Assembly: GCA_030838815.1 (NCBI GenBank)
Contig: JAUZEX010000292.1
Location: forward strand, 1 to 7,770
From: Actinomycetota bacterium
Lineage (GTDB): Bacteria > Actinomycetota > Acidimicrobiia > IMCC26256 > BP-133
Direction of reading: 5' to 3'
Length of the DNA stretch: 7,770 nt
The translations under genes were made by a program, and so were the position numbers. This document shows positions 1 through 4,902 of the stretch, in pieces; within the stretch, counting starts at the first letter, position 1, and each line of letters opens with the position of its first letter. The notes below the pieces were generated by a model, which had not been told where the DNA came from, ran no database searches, and saw only the letters and a program-made list of their open reading frames with translations.

Positions 1-800
1 TCAACCGGTCCTCGGAGCGCGACTACCGGGCGTCGATCGCCGATCCCCGCATCAGCGAGGTGCGGATCCTCCGGCCCCAGGAGATCCCCCGGTACGTGGC
101 CGGGGGGTACTTCGACCTCGGCATCACCGGGCGGGACTGGATCGAGGAGACCGGCTCCGACGTCGTCTCACTGACGCAGCTCCACTACTCCAAGGCCACC
201 GCCCGGCCGGTCCACATCGTGGTGGCCGTGCCCGGCGCATCGGCGGTGGAGTCGGTCACCGACCTGAAGCCCGGCACCCGGGTCTCGACCGAGTTCCCCG
301 AGCTGACCCGGCGGTTCTTCGAGTCAAAGAACCTCGACGTGGACATCCAGCTCTCCTACGGCGCCACCGAGGCCAAGGTCCCCGACATCGTCGACGCCAT
401 CGTGGAGCTGACCGAGACCGGCAGTTCGCTGCGGGCGGCAGGGATGAAGATCATCGACACGATCCTCGTCTCCTACACCGAGTTGGTGGCCAACAAGGAC
501 GCCTACGCCGACCCCGAGAAGCGCCACGCCATGGAGCAGCTCTCGACGCTGCTGTTGGGCACGCTGGAGGCCCGGGGGCGGGTGCTGGTCAAGCTCAACG
601 TCCCGGCCGAAAAGCTCGACGCCGTCATCGGCATTCTCCCGGCCATGAAGTCGCCGACGGTGTCGAAGTTGTTCGGCGACGAGAGCTACGCCGTTGAGAC
701 CGTGGTGCCGAAGTCCGACATCAACACCCTCATCCCCGCCCTCAAGGACCAGGGGGCGACCGACATCATCGAGCTGCCGATCTCCAAGATCGTCCACTGA
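1..800 (+). CDS. hisG: ATP phosphoribosyltransferase, long form (5' truncated)
   Basis: HisG condenses ATP with PRPP in the first, committed step of histidine biosynthesis, in the cytoplasm. The frame is open from base 3 and reads into the window, so the true start lies upstream and roughly 30 residues are missing; the GTG at 60 is internal. Visible family blocks are RSSERDYRASI near the start, FDLGITGRDWIEE, and the PRPP-binding stretch ETGSSLRAAGMKIID with its Glu codon at 414. From about 580 to the end the protein has the C-terminal regulatory domain (HisG_C, ACT-like) typical of the long, histidine-inhibited, HisZ-independent form. The stop (798-800) overlaps the next start by one base (TGATG), so the following gene is probably translationally coupled. 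Other his genes would be expected just upstream. The reading frame is intact. Confidence 0.96.
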   Translation, partial: NRSSERDYRASIADPRISEVRILRPQEIPRYVAGGYFDLGITGRDWIEETGSDVVSLTQLHYSKATARPVHIVVAVPGASAVESVTDLKPGTRVSTEFPELTRRFFESKNLDVDIQLSYGATEAKVPDIVDAIVELTETGSSLRAAGMKIIDTILVSYTELVANKDAYADPEKRHAMEQLSTLLLGTLEARGRVLVKLNVPAEKLDAVIGILPAMKSPTVSKLFGDESYAVETVVPKSDINTLIPALKDQGATDIIELPISKIVH

Positions 801-1024
801 TGATCTCGGAAGGGACACTGATCCGGGAAGGGACAGTGGCGGCGTTCGACTCGCGCCGGGGCCTCGGCGAGATCGAGGGCGAGGACAACCGGGCCTACCC
901 GTTCCACTGCACGAAGATCGCCGACGGCACCCGGGAGATCCCGGTCGGAGCGGCCGTCGAGTTCCGGGTCGCCCCCGGGCCGCTCGGGCGCTGGGAGGCG
1001 GTCGAGATCCGCCCTCGTCGCTAG
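800..1024 (+). CDS. Divergent cold-shock-domain-like small protein
   Basis: This 74-residue protein spans the cold-shock (OB-fold) domain. Residues 10-27 (EGTVAAFDSRRGLGEIEG) align with the first strands and RNP1 of CspA proteins, and YPFHCTKI (33-40) aligns with RNP2. Canonical members read KGFGFI and VFVHF and use surface aromatics to stack on single-stranded RNA or DNA. Here RNP1 is RGLGEI, and the Trp after GxV is Ala, so most stacking residues are lost while the fold-defining glycines remain. The product may bind nucleic acid weakly or have another role. The ATG start overlaps the hisG stop by one base and has no clear ribosome binding site, which suggests coupling to hisG. The stop shares a CTAG with the convergent gene. 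The family assignment rests on motif spacing and length, and the function is unknown. Confidence 0.8.
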   Translation: MISEGTLIREGTVAAFDSRRGLGEIEGEDNRAYPFHCTKIADGTREIPVGAAVEFRVAPGPLGRWEAVEIRPRR

Positions 1025-1404
1025 CTGAGCTCGACGAAGGCCATCCGGAGCTGGTTGAGAGCATTCTCGAGCTGCGCCCGGTAGGGGCCGAGCTTGTCGC
1101 CGAGCCCCTCGACGAGAGCCCCCATGGCGTCGATGGCCAGCGCCGCCTCGGCGAGGTCGGGCACTTCCTCCCCGCCGGTGGCCGCCTCCCGCTCCAGGTG
1201 GAGGGCGGCCAGCTCGAAGAAGGCCATGGCATGCCCGCCGATGTGCTCGAGGACAGGTGTGGCCAGGACGGCCCGGGCCTCGGCCAGGGCGGCCTGGAGC
1301 TCTTCAGGGGTCGGCTCGCGACCCTGAGGCGGCGGCGGCGCGGGCCGTTCGGGCGGTTCCTCCCGGGGTACGTACTCTCCGCCTGGTGTCCAGATCGTGC
1401 TCAT
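1021..1404 (-). CDS. DUF1844-like protein
   Basis: This is a 127-residue protein of unknown function. Residues 1-35 are a low-complexity, Pro/Glu-rich leader (PAPPPP at 21-26). Residues 36-126 are predicted mostly helical and match the DUF1844 pattern: a helix ending FFELAALHLE (62-71), a short acidic loop, LAEAALAIDAMGALVEGL (84-101), and the closing LENALNQLRMAFVEL (112-126). Actinobacteria commonly carry such a gene divergently beside infC (from memory of Streptomyces gene order). The ATG at 1404 is preceded at 7 nt by a good ribosome binding site, TGAGGA on the minus strand (1412-1417). There is no signal peptide or membrane segment. The start region faces infC across a 201-bp control region, and the 3' end overlaps the cold-shock-like gene by 4 bp. 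Confidence 0.85.
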   Translation of the reverse strand: MSTIWTPGGEYVPREEPPERPAPPPPQGREPTPEELQAALAEARAVLATPVLEHIGGHAMAFFELAALHLEREAATGGEEVPDLAEAALAIDAMGALVEGLGDKLGPYRAQLENALNQLRMAFVELS

Positions 1405-1409
1405 CCTGT

Positions 1410-1431
1410 TATCCTCAGGCCTGACAACTTA
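1410..1431. promoter_or_regulatory. Candidate overlapping divergent -10 elements and palindrome
   Basis: On the + strand TATCCT (1410-1415) fits an actinobacterial -10 (TAnnnT). It would start the infC mRNA near 1422, just before the first leader hairpin. On the minus strand TAAGTT (1426-1431) fits a -10 for the DUF1844-like gene, giving a short leader. Neither has a convincing -35. Between them lies a perfect 10-bp palindrome, TCAGGCCTGA (1415-1424), which could be an operator or chance. The reading is weak and based only on short motifs. Confidence 0.22.
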
Positions 1432-1441
1432 CAGGGAAGAT

Positions 1442-1469
1442 GGGAGTCGAGCAGCTGTTCGCGACTCCC
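1442..1469 (+). other. infC leader hairpin 1
   Basis: GGGAGTCG (1442-1449) pairs perfectly with CGACTCCC (1462-1469), giving an 8-bp stem and a 12-nt loop containing CAGCTG. There is no T-run after it on either strand, so it is not a typical terminator. It would be the first structure in an infC mRNA starting near 1420, or a protein-binding inverted repeat in the divergent promoter region. Confidence 0.5.
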
Positions 1470-1470
1470 C

Positions 1471-1520
1471 ACCCGGCCTCCGACATCAGGTGCGCCGGGT
1501 TGACAGGAGAGCCTGTAACC
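1471..1520 (+). other. infC leader hairpins 2 and 3 (mutually exclusive at the junction)
   Basis: Hairpin 2 pairs ACCCGGC (1471-1477) with GCCGGGT (1494-1500), a 7-bp stem with a 16-nt loop. Hairpin 3 pairs GGTT+ACAGG (1498-1507, G1502 bulged) with CCTGTAACC (1512-1520), a 9-bp stem closed by AGAG. The two share 1498-1500. In addition CCCGG (1472-1476) could pair with CCGGG at 1519-1523, so at least two alternative folds exist. A TTGACA at 1500-1505 lies inside hairpin 3. Confidence 0.5.
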
Positions 1521-1530
1521 GGGCGATCAC

Positions 1531-1562
1531 GAACGGCGGCTGCCTCCGGGCTTCCGCCGTTT
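1531..1562 (+). other. infC leader hairpin 4 with UCCG tetraloop
   Basis: AACGGCGG (1532-1539) pairs with CCGCCGTT (1554-1561), and G1531-T1562 can add a wobble pair. After a 2x2 internal loop, GCC (1542-1544) pairs with GGC (1549-1551) around UCCG, a UNCG-type tetraloop closed by C-G. This is the strongest fold in the leader and ends 29 nt before the infC ribosome binding site. Confidence 0.55.
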
Positions 1563-1590
1563 CCGCGTCCGGGCCAGACCCGCCGACCGA

Positions 1591-1608
1591 AAGGGTGATG
1601 CGCCGATT
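1591..1608 (+). promoter_or_regulatory. infC ribosome binding site and AUU start codon
   Basis: AAGGGTGAT (1591-1599) resembles the anti-Shine-Dalgarno complement, with GGTGAT matching its 3' half. It ends 6 nt before ATT at 1606. There is no in-frame ATG, GTG or TTG between the in-frame stop TAA at 1516-1518 and the conserved RINDRIR block; the first in-frame GTG (1744) would delete about 46 conserved residues. The ATG at 1598 is out of frame. AUU is the classic, discriminated start of infC in E. coli. Confidence 0.85.
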
Positions 1609-2280
1609 TCCACAACCGATGCCAGGATCAACGATCGAATCCGGGCCCGAGAAGTACGCCTGGTCGGAGCCAACGGGGAGCAGATCGGAGTCAAGCCGCT
1701 CCCAGAAGCGCTCCACATCGCTCGTGAGCACGACCTCGATCTGGTGGAGGTCGCGCCGAACGCCAACCCCCCCGTCTGCAAGATCATGGACTTCGGCAAG
1801 TTCAAGTACGAGCAGGACGTGCGGCGGAAGGAATCGCGGCGCAAGACCACCAACGTTGTGATCAAGGAGATGAAGTTCCGGCCCAAGATCGACGAGCACG
1901 ACTACACGACGAAGACGAAGCACGTGGAGCGCTTCCTCAACGAGGGCTCGAAGGTCAAGATCACGATCATGTTCCGGGGGCGGGAAATGGCCCATCCGGA
2001 GCTGGGCAAGAAGATCCTCGACCGGATCGCGGAGCAGGTCAAAGACGTCGGAAACGTCGAGGCCGCGCCCCGGGTCGACGGCCGCAACATGTTGATGGTT
2101 CTGGCGCCGGTGAAGAAGCAGGAGGTCAAGGTCGCCGGGTCCTCGAAGCCCCGCCCGTCCGCTCCGCCGTCCTCGGGTGCGCCGCCCGCCGCCGCTCCGG
2201 CGCCCGAAGAAAGCCAGCCGCCCGCAGTCGAGGTTGAGGCTCCGGCGGTCGGTCAGAGCGCAGGCTCTCCGACGTCGTAG
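1606..2280 (+). CDS. infC: Translation initiation factor IF-3
   Basis: IF3 binds the 30S subunit, prevents premature 50S joining and checks start-codon and initiator-tRNA pairing. The product is 224 residues from the ATT start at 1606. The N-domain runs from RINDRIRAREVRLVG (7-21) through LDLVEVAPNANPPVCKIMD (44-62), and the PROSITE IF3 signature is visible in KIMDFGKFKYEQ (59-70). A Lys/Arg-rich linker follows at about 72-85, and the C-domain ends near LMVLAPVKK (163-171) with the conserved FRGREMAHPELG block (124-135). Residues 172-224 form a Pro/Ala/Ser-rich tail not needed for the fold; E. coli IF3 is only about 180 residues. The near-cognate AUU start suggests autoregulation, since IF3 discriminates against such starts. 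It is followed after 54 bp by rpmI. Confidence 0.97.
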   Translation: MSTTDARINDRIRAREVRLVGANGEQIGVKPLPEALHIAREHDLDLVEVAPNANPPVCKIMDFGKFKYEQDVRRKESRRKTTNVVIKEMKFRPKIDEHDYTTKTKHVERFLNEGSKVKITIMFRGREMAHPELGKKILDRIAEQVKDVGNVEAAPRVDGRNMLMVLAPVKKQEVKVAGSSKPRPSAPPSSGAPPAAAPAPEESQPPAVEVEAPAVGQSAGSPTS

Positions 2281-2334
2281 TCTCTACCTTTCGTTTCACC
2301 CCCCGACCACGCCGCACCCCAGCGGGAGAATCTG

Positions 2335-2532
2335 ATGCCCAAGATGAAGACCCACCGGGGCGCGGCCAAGCGCTTCAAGGTCACCGGAACCGGCAAGATC
2401 CGCCGCCGCAAGGCGTTCCGCGCCCACCTGCTGGAGAAGAAGCCGAGCAAGCGGACCCGCCGCCTCGGCCGGGGCTCCGAGTGCCTGGGGGGCGACAAGA
2501 AGCACGTCGAGCGGCTCCTCGGCCGCCGGTAA
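2335..2532 (+). CDS. rpmI: 50S ribosomal protein L35 (bL35)
   Basis: This 65-residue, very basic protein has the normal length for bL35. The start MPKMKTHRGAAKRFKVTGTG (1-20) and the later KIRRRKAFRAHLLEKKPSKR (21-40) are hallmark L35 sequence, and the end LGGDKKHVERLLGRR is also conserved. It is a structural protein of the large ribosomal subunit. The ATG at 2335 is preceded by GGGAG (2324-2328) at a good distance. It sits 54 bp after infC and 42 bp before rplT, the standard infC-rpmI-rplT order. In E. coli this gene is the target of L20-mediated translational repression; no specific L20 site is recognised here. Confidence 0.98.
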   Translation: MPKMKTHRGAAKRFKVTGTGKIRRRKAFRAHLLEKKPSKRTRRLGRGSECLGGDKKHVERLLGRR

Positions 2533-2574
2533 GCACCAGAACTCCAAAAGAGATTACGAAGGAGATCGGTCGTC

Positions 2575-2937
2575 ATGGCCCGGGTCAAGCGCTCCGTCCA
2601 CGGCAAGAAGCACCGCCGCGCCATCCTCGAGGCGGCCAAGGGCTACAGCGGCAACCGGAGCCGCAGCTTCAAGTCCGCCAACGAGCAGGTCATGCACTCC
2701 GGCGTCTACGCCTACCGCGACCGCCGGGTCCGGAAGGGCGAGTTCCGCCGGCTGTGGATCGTGCGGATCAACGCCGCCTGCCGCCAGAACGAGATGTCGT
2801 ACTCGCGGTTCATGGCGGGGCTGAAGGCGGCCCAGATCGAGGTCGATCGCAAGGTCCTGGCCGATCTCGCCGTCACCGACCCCGAGACGTTCGGCACCCT
2901 CGTGGCCGCAGCCCGCGAGGCCCTCGCCGCTGCCTAG
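2575..2937 (+). CDS. rplT: 50S ribosomal protein L20 (bL20)
   Basis: This 120-residue protein has the usual length for bL20, an early assembly protein of the 50S subunit and the known autoregulator of the infC-rpmI-rplT operon in several bacteria. The basic N-terminal extension starts MARVKRSVHGKKHRRAILEA (1-20) and continues with AKGYSGNRSRSFKSANEQV. The globular domain shows RDRRVRKGEFRRLWIVRINA and NEMSYSRFMAGLKAA, with the family end pattern VDRKVLADLAVTDPETF. The start is set by a strong ribosome binding site, AAGGAGAT (2559-2566), 8 nt upstream of the ATG. A short GC hairpin follows the stop (2943-2958), and the methyltransferase gene begins 38 bp after the stop. Confidence 0.98.
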   Translation: MARVKRSVHGKKHRRAILEAAKGYSGNRSRSFKSANEQVMHSGVYAYRDRRVRKGEFRRLWIVRINAACRQNEMSYSRFMAGLKAAQIEVDRKVLADLAVTDPETFGTLVAAAREALAAA

Positions 2938-2942
2938 CGATA

Positions 2943-2958
2943 CCGCCCGGGGGGGCGG
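2943..2958 (+). other. GC hairpin between rplT and the methyltransferase gene
   Basis: CCGCCC (2943-2948) and GGGCGG (2953-2958) form a 6-bp all-GC stem around GGGG. No T-run follows, so a classical intrinsic terminator is not supported. It lies 5 bp after the rplT stop and 16 bp before the next start, where it could cause pausing, protect the 3' end or lower expression of the downstream genes. It may also be chance in such GC-rich DNA. Confidence 0.35.
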
Positions 2959-2974
2959 CGCCGGCGGCCTCGGG

Positions 2975-3805
2975 GTGCGCGACGCCCGGGTGCGGCGGAT
3001 CCGCCGCCTCTTGGCCCAGCGCTCCGCCCGCCGGTCGGAGGGCGCGTTCGTGGTCGAAGGCACCAACGTCCTGGAGGCGGCCCTCGACGGGGAGGCCGAC
3101 ATCGAGGCGCTGTTCGCCGCGCCCGAGGCCGAGTCCGAGTGCCCGGCGCTGCTCGACCGGGCCGGCCGGCGGGGGATCATCGTCCACCGCCTGGCGCCCG
3201 GGGTTCTGGAGCGGGTGGCGGACACCGTGACCCCTCAGCCGGTGTTGGCCGTGGCCCGTCGGCGGCCTCCGGCGCTGGCCGACGTAGCGGCGGGCGAGGG
3301 AGCGGAGCCGAAGCTGCTGGTCGTGGGCGTCGACGTGCGCGATCCGGGCAATGCGGGCACTCTGATCCGAAGCGCCGAGGCCGCCGGAGCCCACGGGGTA
3401 ATCTTCTGCCGCGGCTCAGTCGACGTCACCAATCCGAAGACGGTCCGAGCTTCGGCCGGAGCACTCTTCCACGTGCCGGTCGTCGAAGGCTGTGACCCGC
3501 AGGAGGTGCTCGGCGTGCTCGGAGATCTGGGCCTTCAGCGCATCGCCGCCGTGGCCCACGGCGGCGAGCGGCCCGATCGCGTCGATCTCGCCCTCCCGGT
3601 GGCGCTGGTGTTCGGCAACGAGGCGTGGGGATTGCCGGCCGACGTGCTGTCCGGGGTCGACACGGCCGTGACGATCCCGATGCCGGGCCGCTCGGAGTCC
3701 CTGAACCTGGGGATGGCGGCCTCCATCCTGCTCTACGAGGCCCGCCGCCAGCGGGCCCCGGAGTGCGGGGGTGTCTCCCGGGAGACCGGGGTGGTGGCCG
3801 GGTGA
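2975..3805 (+). CDS. TrmH/SpoU-family RNA 2'-O-ribose methyltransferase
   Basis: This is a SPOUT-class enzyme that transfers a methyl group from S-adenosylmethionine to a ribose 2'-OH of rRNA or tRNA. The 276-residue product has an N-terminal substrate-binding domain (about 1-95, with RSEGAFVVEGTNVLEAAL at 20-37) and a C-terminal knotted catalytic domain. Motif 1 is DVRDPGNAGTLIRSAEAAG (120-138, catalytic Asn126 and Arg132 by family pattern). Motif 2 is LVFGNEAWGLP (211-221). Motif 3 is IPMPGRSESLNLGMAASILL (234-253). Substrate cannot be assigned; rlmB- and tsnR-like members share these motifs. The start is GTG at 2975 with a weak ribosome binding site; GTG at 2990 is an alternative. The tail after residue 258 is extra and carries VSRET encoded by a palindrome. 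The stop overlaps the kinase start as GTGA. Confidence 0.93.
   Translation: MRDARVRRIRRLLAQRSARRSEGAFVVEGTNVLEAALDGEADIEALFAAPEAESECPALLDRAGRRGIIVHRLAPGVLERVADTVTPQPVLAVARRRPPALADVAAGEGAEPKLLVVGVDVRDPGNAGTLIRSAEAAGAHGVIFCRGSVDVTNPKTVRASAGALFHVPVVEGCDPQEVLGVLGDLGLQRIAAVAHGGERPDRVDLALPVALVFGNEAWGLPADVLSGVDTAVTIPMPGRSESLNLGMAASILLYEARRQRAPECGGVSRETGVVAG
3772..3787. repeat. parS-like palindrome inside the methyltransferase 3' end
   Basis: TGTCTCCCGGGAGACC contains a perfect 14-bp palindrome (3773-3786). Against the consensus ParB site TGTTTCACGTGAAACA it matches 11 of 16 positions. All five differences (3775, 3778, 3781, 3784, 3787) fall on third codon positions of the Val-Ser-Arg-Glu-Thr codons (residues 267-271), and consensus parS read in the same frame also encodes VSRET. 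The centre TCCCGGGA also resembles the Bacillus Noc site core. Its function is unproven; it could be a decayed or variant ParB site, or chance. Confidence 0.3.
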
Positions 3806-4902
3806 CGTCGACCCCCACCGCGGCGGAGATCCTCGATCTGCTGCCCGACGCCATCGTGGTCCTCGACGCCGAGCGCACGATCACCGCCGTCAACGAGGCG
3901 GCGGCCGGCATGCTGGCCCGTCCGGCGAAGGATCTGCTCGGGGCGTCGGCCGACGAGATGCTCGAGCCCCGGACCCGCGACGGCAAGCTGGTGTGGGCCG
4001 ACGGCTGGCCCCGAGCCTCCCTCCTCATTCGGGTGCGGCGCATCCCGGAGCAGGAGATCGATGTCACGGCGGGCGACGGACGGTCGGTCCGGGTGGCGGT
4101 GACCGGCCGCTACCGCCGCGATGGCGACGGCCGCCTCGAGGGCGTCGTCCTGTCCCTCCGTCCGATCGAGCGGCGCAACACGCTGGCCGCCAGCGGCGTG
4201 GAGGTCGTCTCCACCGTCTCCCACGAGCTGCGCTCCCCCCTCACGTCGGTGAAGGGCTACACGTCGCTCCTCCTCAACCGATGGGACCGGCTCGACGACG
4301 ACCAGAAGCGGTCGATGCTCGAGCAGGTCCAGCACGACGCCGACCGCGTCACCCGGCTGATTACCGAACTGCTCGACATCTCCCGGCTCGAGACCGGCCG
4401 GCTCCGGCTCCGCTGCCAGATGGTCGACATCGCCGCTCTGGGCGAGGTCGTGGTGGAGAAGGTCCGCATCGGCCACCCGGAGCTGTCGGTCTCGGTCACC
4501 TTCCCCGGCGACCTGCCCCGCGTCTACGCCGACCCCGACAAGGTCGAACAGGTGTTGACCAACCTGCTGGAGAACGCGGCCAAGTACGCCGACAGCCCCG
4601 ACGTCCGCGTCGAGGGTGTCTACGACGAGGGGCGCAAGCAGCTCAGGATCAGCGTCCACGACGTCGGCAAGGGGATCCCGCCCGCCGAGCTGCCCCGCCT
4701 GTTCAACAAGTTCTTCCGGGGCTCCGAAGGCGGACGGCCGAGCGGATCGGGGCTGGGCCTGTACATCGCCCGGGGCCTGGTCGAGGCCCACGGTGGCCGG
4801 ATCGCGGCCGAGAGCAAGTTGGGCGAAGGGTCGACGTTCTCGTTCACGCTCCCGGCCGACGCCTTCGAGAAGGCCTTTGGCGACGGGGGCAGCGAGGCGT
4901 GA
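3802..4902 (+). CDS. Soluble PAS-domain sensor histidine kinase
   Basis: This is a 366-residue kinase that would autophosphorylate on His and pass the phosphate to a response regulator. An N-terminal PAS domain covers about residues 8-120 (ILDLLPDAIVVLDAERTIT at 10-28). The HisKA domain has the H-box TVSHELRSPLTSVKGYTSLL with phospho-acceptor His141. The HATPase_c domain has an N-box NLLENAAKYA (254-263), G1 DVGKGIPP (287-294), F-box FNKFFRG (301-307) and G2 GSGLGLYIARGL (315-326). All catalytic motifs look intact. There is no signal peptide or membrane segment, so it should sense a cytoplasmic cue through PAS. The GTG start overlaps the methyltransferase stop by 4 nt, and its stop overlaps the pheS start by 4 nt. 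No response regulator lies in the window. A similar kinase sits at this place in Streptomyces (from memory). Confidence 0.94.
   Translation: MTSTPTAAEILDLLPDAIVVLDAERTITAVNEAAAGMLARPAKDLLGASADEMLEPRTRDGKLVWADGWPRASLLIRVRRIPEQEIDVTAGDGRSVRVAVTGRYRRDGDGRLEGVVLSLRPIERRNTLAASGVEVVSTVSHELRSPLTSVKGYTSLLLNRWDRLDDDQKRSMLEQVQHDADRVTRLITELLDISRLETGRLRLRCQMVDIAALGEVVVEKVRIGHPELSVSVTFPGDLPRVYADPDKVEQVLTNLLENAAKYADSPDVRVEGVYDEGRKQLRISVHDVGKGIPPAELPRLFNKFFRGSEGGRPSGSGLGLYIARGLVEAHGGRIAAESKLGEGSTFSFTLPADAFEKAFGDGGSEA

Larger units (their letters stand above)
1405..1605 (+). promoter_or_regulatory. Divergent intergenic region with structured infC leader
   Basis: This 201-bp interval must hold the promoters of the minus-strand DUF1844-like gene and of the infC operon. 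It carries four inverted repeats on the infC side (1442-1469, 1471-1500, 1498-1520, 1531-1562), leaving about 45 nt before the infC start. Repeats 2 and 3 share bases 1498-1500 and so cannot form fully together, a layout seen in attenuators. None is followed by a T-run, so a simple intrinsic terminator is unlikely. IF3 and L20 are known to regulate this operon through its mRNA in E. coli and Bacillus; a similar role here is inference from position. I do not recognise a named Rfam leader. Confidence 0.6.

Noticed and set aside
60..62. GTG at 60 as the hisG start
   Set aside because: The frame is open upstream to base 3 and encodes conserved HisG sequence (RSSERDYRASI), so this codon is internal.
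1500..1505. Perfect -35-like hexamer TTGACA upstream of infC
   Set aside because: No acceptable -10 lies 16-19 bp downstream (the spaced hexamers are GGCGAT, GCGATC, CGATCA), and the bases are accounted for as part of leader hairpin 3. I kept it as a note and did not call a promoter.
1598..1861. ATG at 1598 as an alternative start near the infC ribosome binding site
   Set aside because: It is out of frame with IF3, too close to the purine-rich stretch, and its frame gives a Ser/Arg-rich shadow translation.
3625..3801. Upstream extension of the kinase frame into the methyltransferase gene
   Set aside because: Bases 3625-3801 encode the conserved third SPOUT motif and tail in the other frame. 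The PAS domain begins right after GTG 3802.
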